Assembly (NCBI GenBank): GCA_037146835.1
Contig: JBAWWI010000060.1
Span: 1-12,272 of the forward strand
DNA: 12,272 nt
Source of the DNA: IMCC26256 sp037146835
Lineage (GTDB): Bacteria; Actinomycetota; Acidimicrobiia; IMCC26256
Direction: 5' to 3'
Part shown: piece after piece, positions 1 to 7,425 of the stretch
Layout: every line of letters starts with the position of its first letter
Numbering within the stretch: position 1 is the stretch's first letter
Position numbers and translations under genes: made by a program
Notes under the pieces: model-generated
The model's input: the letters and a program-made list of their open reading frames with translations, nothing else
What the model was told of the DNA's origin: nothing
Database searches by the model: none

Positions 1-1315
1 TCCCTGTGGGGCCGTTACGGTGCTTCGCCACGATGATCTCCGCCGTTCCACGCTGGTCAGTCTCAGTGTTATAGGACTCATCGCGATAGATGAACATCAC
101 AACATCTGCATCTTGCTCGATCGAGCCTGACTCACGGAGGTCGGCGAGCATCGGCCTCTTATCCTGGCGATACTCGAGCTGACGGTTGAGCTGTGCAAGA
201 GCAACGACGGGGCAGTCGAGTTCGCGAGCGAGAATCTTGAGACCCCGCGAAAGGTCGGCTACCTCTACTTGGCGACTCTCGGGCCTACCAGGCGTTGACA
301 TGAGCTGCAGATAATCAACAACGATCAAGCCAAGGTCTCCATGACGAGCCTTGATGCGGCGAGCCTTAGCGCGCATCTCCATCACCGTGCAGTGAGGGTT
401 GTCGTCAATGTATAGAGGCGACTCTCCGAGATGGGACATCGCAGTGTTGAGGCGTGTCCAGTCGGCATCGTTGAGTCGACCTGTCTGAAGTTTGCGAGCC
501 TCAACGCGCGCCTCTGATGCGAGTAGTCGCTTAGTGAGTTCAACTGTGCCCATCTCCATAGAGAAGAAGATGACCGGACGCTTAGTAACAATCGCTACGT
601 TCGCTGCGGCACCGAGTGCAAATGATGTTTTACCCATTCCCGGTCGAGCAGCCACAATTACAAGGGTTGAGTTCTGAAAACCAAGTAGCAGCTCATCAAG
701 ATCTGTGTAGCCGGTAGGCGAGCCAGTTACCGCTCCCTCAGGGCCCTCATACATATTTGAGAGTTGATCGATCGTCTCAGAGACGGAGTCGAATACGCGC
801 ACCATTGACTCGGCGACGCGCTTCTCTGCAATCTCAAAGATCCGAGCCTCAGCGCGGTCGACGGTATCGGTCACATCATCGGGCTGAGAGTACGCGCTCT
901 CTGCAATCTCACCTGCAACGGTGATTAGACGGCGCAGAAGTGCAAGTTCGCTAACAATCCCTGCGTAGTGCCCCGCGTTCGATGACGCAGGGGTATTGGC
1001 CTGGATACTTACAAGCTTCTGCCTACCGCCGAGCGCTTCAAGAAGATCGGCGCGGCGCAACTCCTCCGCTATCGTCACCGGGTCAACCGGCTCGCCCTGG
1101 CTGTACAGAGCCATTACGGCATTGTAGATATGCGCATGCGCAGGCTTGTAGAAATCAGACTCGTCGACACGCGCCTCTACCGCTGCAGTAATCGCATCGC
1201 GCGAAAGCATCATGGCGCCGATTAGCGACTCCTCGGCCTCGAGGTTGTGCGGCGGTACGCGACCCCCAGATACCGATCGCTGAGAGCGCCGGGCATCGTC
1301 TATTGACTGAACCAC
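1..1315 (-). CDS. dnaB: Replicative DNA helicase DnaB, copy 1 (3' end beyond window)
   Basis: This is a second gene for the hexameric helicase that unwinds DNA ahead of the replisome. Translating the minus strand from a GTG at 1315-1313 gives 438 uninterrupted codons; the last 19 codons of the family-length protein lie beyond the left edge. The N-terminal DnaB domain, the Walker A motif ARPGMGKTS (residues 223-231), SMEM with the catalytic Glu254 and Walker B LIVVD (330-334) are all present. It aligns without indels to the dnaB at 7426-8799. Only seven residues differ: T14S, A15V, S17G, L32I, T65N, E183D and L219V (copy 2 to copy 1). About 155 of 1315 bases differ, so nearly all changes are silent. 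The ribosome binding site AGGGG five bases before GTG is identical in both. Upstream, homology stops at 1328, where the truncated nucS region begins. It looks functional rather than decayed. It could be a duplicate or a copy acquired from a relative. Confidence 0.93.
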   Translation of the reverse strand, partial: MVQSIDDARRSQRSVSGGRVPPHNLEAEESLIGAMMLSRDAITAAVEARVDESDFYKPAHAHIYNAVMALYSQGEPVDPVTIAEELRRADLLEALGGRQKLVSIQANTPASSNAGHYAGIVSELALLRRLITVAGEIAESAYSQPDDVTDTVDRAEARIFEIAEKRVAESMVRVFDSVSETIDQLSNMYEGPEGAVTGSPTGYTDLDELLLGFQNSTLVIVAARPGMGKTSFALGAAANVAIVTKRPVIFFSMEMGTVELTKRLLASEARVEARKLQTGRLNDADWTRLNTAMSHLGESPLYIDDNPHCTVMEMRAKARRIKARHGDLGLIVVDYLQLMSTPGRPESRQVEVADLSRGLKILARELDCPVVALAQLNRQLEYRQDKRPMLADLRESGSIEQDADVVMFIYRDESYNTETDQRGTAEIIVAKHRNGPTG

Positions 1316-1328
1316 TATTTCCCCTAAA
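1..1328. repeat. Left direct repeat containing dnaB copy 1
   Basis: Every base from 1 to 1328 aligns to 7485-8812 at a constant offset of 7484 with no gaps. My hand count gives about 12 percent differences inside the coding part. The 13 bases just upstream of the start codon, including the ribosome binding site, are identical. The match ends abruptly after CCCTAAA. The left end lies beyond the window. Confidence 0.9.
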
Positions 1329-1339
1329 CCTTGCGTTGA

Positions 1340-1786
1340 TTCGACACGTCATTTTGGGCCACGATTCAAGCCCTCGTTACCGTCGATCTCGGAGACGAGC
1401 CGGGGCTGGAGAAGGATGGCGACGAGGCCGAGCTCCAAGTATTGATTGCAGCGCGTGTCGAGTCGCTCAGGCCCGGACTCACGCTCGTACGACGTGAGTA
1501 CCCAACTGATATCGGCCCTGTAGACCTTCTCTGTCGCGACGCTGAGGGCAATGCAGTTGTTGTCGAGATCAAACGCATCGGAGAGATTGCAGGCGTTGAG
1601 CAACTCATTCGTTATCAAGAGCGCCTAGACCTTGATACGCGTCTTGCGCCGACACGTGGCATGTTCGTAGCCACGCGCATCAAGCCGCAGGCAAAAGTTT
1701 TCGCCGAGAGTCGCGGAATCGAGTGCGTAGAGATCGAACTAGACGAGTTGCGGGGCCACGACCTTCCGAAGATGCGCCTTTTCTAA
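1340..1786 (+). pseudogene. nucS: 5'-truncated nucS: C-terminal nuclease half of EndoMS/NucS
   Basis: NucS is the mismatch-specific endonuclease of actinobacterial non-canonical mismatch repair. The family is about 220-230 residues long, with an N-terminal DNA-binding/dimerisation domain and a C-terminal nuclease domain. Here only the nuclease part remains. The frame is open from 1340, just after an in-frame TGA at 1337-1339, and recognisable homology starts near VDLGDEPGLEKDG (about 1382). The catalytic residues survive as the Asp in GPVDLLC and the Glu and Lys in VVEIKR. The C-terminal MRLF matches the family's clamp-binding tail. The only usable start I see in frame is a TTG at 1442, without a good ribosome binding site, which would give 114 residues. 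The whole N-terminal domain is missing, and the break coincides with the upstream end of dnaB copy 1 (1328). This is probably a broken remnant. Expression as a stand-alone nuclease domain cannot be excluded. Confidence 0.8.
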
Positions 1787-1814
1787 AAGTCGCGTCTCTC
1801 CCTATACCGCCAGA

Positions 1815-2330
1815 TTACGGTGCCTCGGTCTCCTGACCTACTGGCGGAAGAGCGGACCACGGGAAATCAATCCAAGAACTTACGACTCGCCACGCGTAAT
1901 CAGGGACAACAATCGATCTCGGCTTGTGATAGAGAACCGCTGTTCGGATCTCCTCAACCGCAGGGCGGCACTTATCAAGCACTAACTGCAGCGTCTCGCC
2001 TGTATCTGCCACGTCATCAACAAGAAGTACCCGGCGATTTACTAGGTCATCGAGATTGAGAACCGGCGGAAGCTCAACCGGTACATCAAGGCGGTCGTCA
2101 ATTCCTGTATAGAACTCAACGTTCACGGTAGCGATGTTCTTGTGTCCAAGCGCGTACGCAAGTGCACCACCGATGATCAAGCCACCCCTTGCAATCGCCA
2201 CAATCCAGTCCGGTTCGAATCCACTCTCAAGGACGGTAGTAGCAAGTTCACGCGCTGCAATACCGAAACGCTCATAGGTGAGAATCTCTCGCGGCGCCTC
2301 TGTCATCTCGGTCTCTAAAGCCTCACTCAC
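1815..2330 (-). CDS. Purine-type phosphoribosyltransferase (COG2236/xanthine-hypoxanthine-like)
   Basis: This 171-residue protein has the type I phosphoribosyltransferase fold, which joins a nucleobase to PRPP to give a nucleotide. The PRPP-binding loop is VLLVDDVADTGETL at residues 101-114. An earlier glycine-rich segment, IVAIARGGLIIGG (43-55), matches the pyrophosphate-binding part. The late segment PDYAWRVVSSWIDFPW is typical of the small xanthine/hypoxanthine-type enzymes, which place aromatic residues over a purine base. The start is GTG at 2330-2328, with GGGAG seven bases upstream; an internal ATG at residue 9 is a possible alternative. It lies 67 bases after the second permease gene on the same strand, so it is probably the last gene of the transporter operon. 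That context supports salvage of imported purines. The exact base (xanthine, hypoxanthine or guanine) cannot be read from the sequence. Confidence 0.85.
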   Translation of the reverse strand: MSEALETEMTEAPREILTYERFGIAARELATTVLESGFEPDWIVAIARGGLIIGGALAYALGHKNIATVNVEFYTGIDDRLDVPVELPPVLNLDDLVNRRVLLVDDVADTGETLQLVLDKCRPAVEEIRTAVLYHKPRSIVVPDYAWRVVSSWIDFPWSALPPVGQETEAP

Positions 2331-2397
2331 AAAAATCTCCCTCTACAGGTAACGACCCTACCCAAGGGCCACTCGTATTTACGCAGCGCATCAATCT

Positions 2398-3375
2398 TCA
2401 TCGCTCATCTCGCACATATGGCACGCCTAAGGAGCTAGGCGCGCCGCCTCTACGCCGAATTGCACTAGGAGCAAGAGCGATGAGGACGACAACTGTCAGC
2501 ACATAAGGGAGCATCGAGAGAATCTCGGCCGGGATCGAAGTAACTCCGGCGGCCTGCAGAGTGAAATTCGATCGCAGGGCATATCCAAAGATCACGGCGC
2601 CCCCAAGCGCTCTCCACGGCCGCCAAGACGCGAATACAACAAGGGCTAACGCAATCCACCCGATTCCATCGGTGGTACCAGTCCCATTCCATGAAGGGAC
2701 CCTCACAAGCATTAGATAAGCCCCGGCTGCACCGGCAAAGCAGCCGCCGAGGATTACATGCACGTATCGAATACGAGCGACTGCGATACCTGCTGCGTCT
2801 GCCGTAGCTGGAGACTCTCCAACCGCACGCAGGGCGAGCCCTGCTCTCGTGCGCCGTAGATACCAGGCCACGACGGCAGTAATAGCAACCGTCGCGTAGA
2901 CGAGCACATCTTGGCGAAAGAGCACGCGCCCAAAGAACGGAAGATGCGAGAGTCCTGGGAAATCAAAAGGAACAATCTGCGCGCCTCGCGGCTTGCCCTC
3001 AACCGGCTGGCCTACAAATTGCGCCAATCCGCTACCGAATATCACGAGGGCTAGCCCACTAACTATTTGATTCGCTCGAAGCGATATGCAGAGGAATGCA
3101 TGGACTGCAGCCAAGGCACCACCGGCAGCGATAGCGCCAAGGATCGCTAACCAAGGACTATGCGTAGCGTCAGCAACTAAGAACGCCGTCACCGCGCCAA
3201 CGAGAATCATGCCCTCTACACCTAAGTTCAATACACCTGAGCGCTCTGCAAGTATCTCCCCAAGTGCTGCAAGGGTAAGTGGAACCCCGAATGAAATTGC
3301 GCCTGCCAATGCAACTACCCAGACGTTTGCATTGATGCCGCCACTCGCTAACGATGGAATCAGGCTCTGCATCAT
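2398..3375 (-). CDS. Nucleoside/purine ABC transporter permease 2 (BPD_transp_2 family)
   Basis: This is an integral membrane permease of 325 residues, the usual size for the second subunit of BMP-linked nucleoside importers such as the YufQ/NupQ type. The sequence is almost entirely hydrophobic helices, roughly eight to ten, with the family stretch LAALGEILAERSGVLNLGVEGM near residues 34-55. That motif marks the inner-membrane permeases related to the ribose and branched-chain amino acid transporters. A short basic C-terminus (RRRGG...VRDER) would lie in the cytoplasm. The start ATG overlaps the TGA stop of the first permease (3375-3372), so the two genes are translationally coupled and expected to be made in equal amounts. 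It would pair with the first permease and the double ATPase. Substrate specificity is inferred from the neighbouring BMP lipoprotein and phosphoribosyltransferase only. Confidence 0.9.
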   Translation of the reverse strand: MMQSLIPSLASGGINANVWVVALAGAISFGVPLTLAALGEILAERSGVLNLGVEGMILVGAVTAFLVADATHSPWLAILGAIAAGGALAAVHAFLCISLRANQIVSGLALVIFGSGLAQFVGQPVEGKPRGAQIVPFDFPGLSHLPFFGRVLFRQDVLVYATVAITAVVAWYLRRTRAGLALRAVGESPATADAAGIAVARIRYVHVILGGCFAGAAGAYLMLVRVPSWNGTGTTDGIGWIALALVVFASWRPWRALGGAVIFGYALRSNFTLQAAGVTSIPAEILSMLPYVLTVVVLIALAPSAIRRRGGAPSSLGVPYVRDER

Positions 3376-4523
3376 TGTGGGGCCTCGGCAATCCGGCGAA
3401 ACACAACTCGATTACGCCTAAAAACTTCGCCACCGAGAGCAGCGAGCAGAATCGCACCCTCAATCATGAAGGCAATAGATACGGGAACGCGCATTGCACC
3501 AGTACCGCCCTGTAGTCCCTCTGCCCCTGTGCGCAGACCGGCTAAGAGCAAGGCGACCAGACCGACCGCAAAGGGGTTGTAGCGCGCAAGTGCAGCAACA
3601 ACAATTCCGGTATACCCAAGACCAAGGACAAGACCACTTGGGTCTAACGCATATGCCCTTCCCCCAACCTCACCTGCTCCAGCCAAGCCAGCGAGGCCGC
3701 CTGAGATCAGTAGAACAACAATTACAGTCCTCTTAATTGGTATCCCCGAGTAACGCGCTGCCTTCTCAGAGTCCCCAACTACGCGCATGTCGAACCCAAA
3801 ACCAGTTCGGTGAATTACAAACCACACGACACCAATGGCAAGTATCGCAACAACTAATGCCAGATTGACGCGCGTCGGGCCAGCGGGAAAATCGATTCCA
3901 AACATGTCATTTGGAAAATGCAGCACTGGAAAATGCGCAGACTTAGGAATCTCTAGGCCCTGGGGAAAGTTCTTCGAATTGGGGTCACGCCAGAATGATG
4001 CCGAGCCAAGGATTAAATACTGCATTAGGAATAGAGCCACGTAATTGAAGAGCAGGGTCGTCACGATCTCTGAGGCCTTGAATAACGCTCGTGCGAGTGC
4101 TGGAATCAGGATCCAGAACGCACCGCCGAGCATCCCTGCCAACAACACTGCAATTACTGCAATTGGTCCGCTGACATGCGGAGCGATGGCAAGACCTGCC
4201 CATGAAGCGCCTATCGCTCCTGCGTATAGCTGGCCCTCACCACCGATGTTGTAGAGGTTCATTCGAAAGGCAAAGGCCGCAGCAAGACCAGTAAAGATCA
4301 GCGGAGTTGCAACAGCCAAGGTGTCAGTAATTCCATACCAGTTGCCATATCCAGTCTTGGCTAATTCTTGATAAACGCTCAACGCTGGGTGGCCAGTGAT
4401 AGTGAGAAAGATCCCAGCGATAATCAATGCGCCGAGGATCGCAACTATCGGCACGATGATTGCCGAGGATCTGCGCACAGTGGCTCGCTGCTCAAGCCGG
4501 AGCTCGAACTTCCCGAGCATCAT
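3372..4523 (-). CDS. Nucleoside/purine ABC transporter permease 1 (BPD_transp_2 family)
   Basis: This 383-residue integral membrane protein resembles the first permease of BMP-type nucleoside importers (YufP/NupP-like). An N-terminal cytoplasmic segment of about 18 residues precedes a first strong membrane helix (about residues 20-43). There are further hydrophobic helices to near residue 365, then a basic tail. The stretch FRMNLYNIGGEGQLYAGA (about residues 86-103) corresponds to the conserved N-I-G-x-E-G-Q motif of this permease family. The longer periplasmic loop around residues 170-215 (FWRDPNSKNF...) is where such subunits usually contact the binding protein. The start ATG overlaps the ATPase stop as ATGA (4523-4520), and the end overlaps the next permease by four bases, so the three genes form a tightly coupled set. 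I see no disruption. Confidence 0.9.
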   Translation of the reverse strand: MMLGKFELRLEQRATVRRSSAIIVPIVAILGALIIAGIFLTITGHPALSVYQELAKTGYGNWYGITDTLAVATPLIFTGLAAAFAFRMNLYNIGGEGQLYAGAIGASWAGLAIAPHVSGPIAVIAVLLAGMLGGAFWILIPALARALFKASEIVTTLLFNYVALFLMQYLILGSASFWRDPNSKNFPQGLEIPKSAHFPVLHFPNDMFGIDFPAGPTRVNLALVVAILAIGVVWFVIHRTGFGFDMRVVGDSEKAARYSGIPIKRTVIVVLLISGGLAGLAGAGEVGGRAYALDPSGLVLGLGYTGIVVAALARYNPFAVGLVALLLAGLRTGAEGLQGGTGAMRVPVSIAFMIEGAILLAALGGEVFRRNRVVFRRIAEAPQ

Positions 4524-6103
4524 GGCGTTACCCCTGCCATGGCCAATCCGATTCGCTCCCTAGATGCCCCTAAGCCTGGTGTTTCGTAGACAATCCGGCC
4601 ATCGAAGATAACGAGTACACGATCCGAGATAGCGAGTACCTCCTCAAGGTCTTCGCTAATCAAGAGCACTGCAGCTCCATTGGAACGCGCTGCATGTAGG
4701 AGAGCCCAGACAGTCTCGATTGCTCCAACATCGAGCCCGCGAGTTGGGGACGCCGCAACGAGCACTTGGGCAGAGTGCGCGCCGTCAGTGCTTCCGAGTT
4801 CGCGCCCCAGAAGAATTTTCTGCGCGTTGCCGCCCGACAATCCGGCTGTAACCGCATCCGGCCCAGTTGTCTTAACCTCAAATGTGGCGATGATCTCTCG
4901 AGCCTCTGCCTTGGCAGCGCGACGATTTAGGAAAAATCCGCGCGGCCTAGTGAGCATGATGTTCTCAGCAATAGAGAGTCCGGGTGCAAGCCCAGTGCCG
5001 AGACGATCCTCTGGCACGTATGCAAGCCCAGCAGCTCGGGCCGCTCTTGGTCCTTTTCCTGTTACATCAACGCCGTCAACAACGACCTCGCCACTACTTA
5101 GTCGCTCAACCCCCGCGATGATCTCAGCAAGTTCTCGCTGACCATTCCCAGATACACCAGCGATCCCAAGAATCTCTCCCGAGCGCACCTCGAATGAAAC
5201 ATCCTCTACGACTGAGCCTCTTGCACCAACAAGGGAGACTCCTCTTACCTGCAGACGAGTGCCACCTGAAGGCGTGACCGCCCGCCTATCAGAGAGGTCG
5301 ACATCACGCCCCACCATCATCCGCGCTAATTCCTCGCGCGTTGTTGATTTCGTATCGACATCGCCGGTTACTCGCCCGTCGCGCATCACCGTCACCCGAT
5401 CGGCAACGTCTAAGACCTCACCAAGTTTGTGGCTGATGAAGACAACTGACTTTCCATCTGCTGTCATGCTGCGCACAGTCGCAAACAATGCCTCTGCTTC
5501 TTGAGGCGTGAGCACTGAGGTTGGCTCGTCAAGCAGGAGTATCTCTGCACCTTGGTAGAGAGTCTTAACAATCTCTACTCTTTGGCGCTGACCAACTGAG
5601 AGATCGCCAACATGAGCAGCCGGATCAATCGGAAGTCCGTAACGCTCTGCGATCTCTGCAACAGCCCTGTCGATCTTTTCTTTACGTAGCACCAAAGGCT
5701 GCGAGCGATCGCCTAGGACGATGTTCTCTGCAACGGTAAACCGGTCAATCAAGCGGAAATGTTGATGAACCATTCCAATTCCGCGAGCTAAACCATCGCG
5801 GGGACTATGGAGCACTGTGCTTACGCCGTCGAGGAGCAGCTCCCCCTCCTCGGGTACGTAGAGGCCGCACAGCACTGCTGCGAGAGTGCTCTTACCTGCA
5901 CCGTTCTCGCCAAGCAGAGCATGTACCTCGCCCCGGCGAAGGTCGACATCTACATGATCGTTTGCAACTACGCCTGGAAATCGTTTAACGATTTTGCGCG
6001 CAGAAAGAGCAGGGGGGGCGCCTGGGATCTCTCCCGGGCGCCCCCCAAAGGACGCGATCTCCGCGCCCAACTCCTTAACCCTTTGGAATCTCGCCGATGA
6101 CAC
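4520..6103 (-). CDS. Nucleoside/purine ABC transporter, tandem ATP-binding protein
   Basis: This cytoplasmic motor subunit has two ATPase domains in one chain, like RbsA and the YufO/NupO nucleoside importers. Domain 1 is complete: Walker A GENGAGKST (65-73), Q-loop Gln114, signature LSVGQRQ (168-174), Walker B with DEP (188-194) and His225. Domain 2 is degenerate, as is normal for the family: GVSGNGQRE (316-324) lacks the Walker A lysine, the signature LSGGNAQ (422-428) is kept, and the switch histidine is replaced in ISED. The start is uncertain. GTG at 6103 would overlap bmpA by 29 bases with almost no spacing to a ribosome binding site. TTG at 6070 follows the bmpA stop and has AAAGGG eight bases upstream. 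Both give an N-terminus longer than usual for the family before ALSARKIVKRFPG. A very stable hairpin lies inside these first codons (6013-6046). Confidence 0.92.
   Translation of the reverse strand: MSSARFQRVKELGAEIASFGGRPGEIPGAPPALSARKIVKRFPGVVANDHVDVDLRRGEVHALLGENGAGKSTLAAVLCGLYVPEEGELLLDGVSTVLHSPRDGLARGIGMVHQHFRLIDRFTVAENIVLGDRSQPLVLRKEKIDRAVAEIAERYGLPIDPAAHVGDLSVGQRQRVEIVKTLYQGAEILLLDEPTSVLTPQEAEALFATVRSMTADGKSVVFISHKLGEVLDVADRVTVMRDGRVTGDVDTKSTTREELARMMVGRDVDLSDRRAVTPSGGTRLQVRGVSLVGARGSVVEDVSFEVRSGEILGIAGVSGNGQRELAEIIAGVERLSSGEVVVDGVDVTGKGPRAARAAGLAYVPEDRLGTGLAPGLSIAENIMLTRPRGFFLNRRAAKAEAREIIATFEVKTTGPDAVTAGLSGGNAQKILLGRELGSTDGAHSAQVLVAASPTRGLDVGAIETVWALLHAARSNGAAVLLISEDLEEVLAISDRVLVIFDGRIVYETPGLGASRERIGLAMAGVTP
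6013..6046 (-). other. Strong GC hairpin at the bmpA/ATPase junction
   Basis: The arms 6013-6022 and 6037-6046 pair perfectly over ten G-C pairs. After one C-A mismatch in the transcript, four more pairs close a GAGA tetraloop (6028-6031). It sits about 30 bases after the bmpA stop, inside the first codons of the ATPase gene. No U-tract follows, so it is not a standard terminator. A structure here could protect the upstream bmpA message or dampen translation of the ATPase, giving the excess of binding protein that such importers usually need. The role is inference; the pairing is directly visible. Confidence 0.7.
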
Positions 6104-7190
6104 CCTTCACCAAGTAATCGGTGCCGAGTAGATCGCCTAGAGATGCGGTCTGTCCTGCTGGCACAATCACCTTGCCGGCCTGGTCCTCAATTGGGCCAGT
6201 AAACGGCTTGAAGGTCCCTGCTTTGATCTCTGCTTCTTTAGCCAAGATCTGTGTCTGTGTCTCAGCGGTAACAGACTTGCCGAACGGTGCAAGACCAACA
6301 AGTCCATCTGCAATCGTTCCGTAGTACTGATCTGCCTTCCACTTACCATCAATAACAGCCTGTGCTGTCGCGACGTAGTACGGGCCCCAGTTCCATACTG
6401 GTCCTGTTAGCCACGCATTCGGCGCGAAGCGCTCAAGGTTGTCGTTGTAGCCACTCCACTTAAGGCCAGCGGACTCAGCGACCTGACCTGTTGCAGGCGA
6501 GTCTTGATGCATTGCAAGTACGTCTGCACCGGCGTCGCGAAGTGACTCAGCCGCCTGCTTCTCTTTGTCAGGACCAAACCAAGTTGAGGTCCAGACGACC
6601 TGAACAGTTGCAGCTGGGTTTACGGACTGTGCGCCAAGAGTAAATGCGTTGATGCCGCGCAGTACTTCAGGGATTGGGAATGCAGCTACATAACCAAGCT
6701 TCCCAGTCTTGCTCGCTGAGCCAGCAGCAATTCCGCTGAGGTAGCGAGCCTCCTCTGCTGCTCCGAAGTACGTTCCAACATTCGCGGCAGTCTTAAATCC
6801 TGTGGCCCACTCGAACTTAACGTTCGGGTACTTCTTTGCCACCTTGAACATTGCGTCTCCATAGCCAAATGAGGTTCCAAAGATCAACCCATAGCCATCG
6901 CGAGCAAGCTTCTCGAATGTCTGCTCAGACTTTGCACCCTCGGGCACACTCTCTAGATAGGTGACTTTAACCTTCTTGCCGAGGGTCTCCTCGAGGTACT
7001 TGCGGCCATCATCATGCTTCTTCGTCCAACCGGCATCGCCAACTGGTCCGATGTAAACAAACGCCACCTTGAGGGCATCTCCACTGCCGGATCCCTTATC
7101 GCTGTCACTGCTACTGCTGCATCCAGCCAATACTCCTGCAGTCATCGCAGCAATAGCGATGAGACTTCCCAACCTAAGAATTCGCTTCAT
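6075..7190 (-). CDS. bmpA: BMP-family (PnrA/BmpA-like) substrate-binding lipoprotein
   Basis: This is the extracellular binding protein of the importer, 371 residues, anchored to the membrane by lipid. The N-terminus is a lipoprotein signal peptide: basic MKR, a hydrophobic core, then the lipobox LAGC with the lipidated Cys24. A flexible serine/glycine linker follows. The mature part starts KVAFVYIGPVGDAGWTKKHDDG, the typical opening of the Bmp family (PF02608), whose studied members bind purine nucleosides. The segments FGTSFGYGDAMFKVAKKYPNVKF and AMHQDSPATG fit the same fold. The start ATG at 7190 has GGGAG four bases upstream. The gene is first in its operon and is preceded by 235 non-coding bases containing palindromes. 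It is followed at once by the ATPase gene. A related ligand (another purine or a vitamin-like compound) remains possible. Confidence 0.93.
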   Translation of the reverse strand: MKRILRLGSLIAIAAMTAGVLAGCSSSSDSDKGSGSGDALKVAFVYIGPVGDAGWTKKHDDGRKYLEETLGKKVKVTYLESVPEGAKSEQTFEKLARDGYGLIFGTSFGYGDAMFKVAKKYPNVKFEWATGFKTAANVGTYFGAAEEARYLSGIAAGSASKTGKLGYVAAFPIPEVLRGINAFTLGAQSVNPAATVQVVWTSTWFGPDKEKQAAESLRDAGADVLAMHQDSPATGQVAESAGLKWSGYNDNLERFAPNAWLTGPVWNWGPYYVATAQAVIDGKWKADQYYGTIADGLVGLAPFGKSVTAETQTQILAKEAEIKAGTFKPFTGPIEDQAGKVIVPAGQTASLGDLLGTDYLVKGVIGEIPKG

Positions 7191-7213
7191 TCCGCTCCCT
7201 TGAAGGACTAGGT

Positions 7214-7239
7214 AGTGGTTCTGCGATTACAGAACCACT
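7214..7239. promoter_or_regulatory. Perfect 10-bp inverted repeat in the bmpA leader (operator or RNA hairpin)
   Basis: The arms AGTGGTTCTG (7214-7223) and CAGAACCACT (7230-7239) are exact reverse complements around a six-base spacer. The element ends 23 bases before the bmpA start codon. On the transcript it would form a stable hairpin just upstream of the ribosome binding site, but no U-tract follows it. As DNA, it has the size and symmetry of a dimeric repressor operator. I cannot tell which applies, and I do not assign a regulator. Confidence 0.55.
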
Positions 7240-7296
7240 TAGATTCATTACCGTTGATTCTTGGTGCTTCCCCCGTGGCGAAAAAGTTCTCACCAG

Positions 7297-7309
7297 ATGT
7301 TCTGAACAT
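7297..7309. promoter_or_regulatory. Short palindrome ATGTTC-T-GAACAT upstream of bmpA
   Basis: Six-base arms around a single central T make an exact odd-centred palindrome about 107 bases upstream of the bmpA start. It could be a regulator half-site pair for the transporter operon. It does not match the actinobacterial LexA box pattern that I know. The only evidence is the symmetry. Confidence 0.3.
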
Positions 7310-7328
7310 TGCCACACTTAAAGGCCTC

Positions 7329-7344
7329 GGCGCGAACCCGCGCC
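7329..7344 (-). terminator. Possible dnaB transcript-end hairpin
   Basis: GGCGCG and CGCGCC form a perfect six-pair stem around a four-base loop, 82 bases after the dnaB stop codon. In the transcript it is followed by GAGGCCUUUAAG, so the U-run is only three bases. It may end the dnaB message before the bmpA operon, but it is weak as an intrinsic terminator. Confidence 0.35.
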
Positions 7345-7425
7345 ACTCTGAAACACGATCTTCTCAATCCGTAATTTCACTCCAAAATTTGATCGATTCA
7401 GGTCCGTTCAGTGGAACCTCAAGGC

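Noticed and set aside
1..1315. dnaB copy 1 as a decayed pseudogene.
   Set aside because: Full translation shows no stop or frameshift over 438 codons, all motifs are intact and nearly all differences are silent.
6013..6046. An intrinsic terminator between bmpA and the ATPase gene.
   Set aside because: There is no U-tract after the stem, and the stem lies within an open reading frame that continues the operon.
7191..7425. A purine or other riboswitch in the bmpA leader.
   Set aside because: I see palindromes but none of the conserved core sequences of the riboswitch classes I know.
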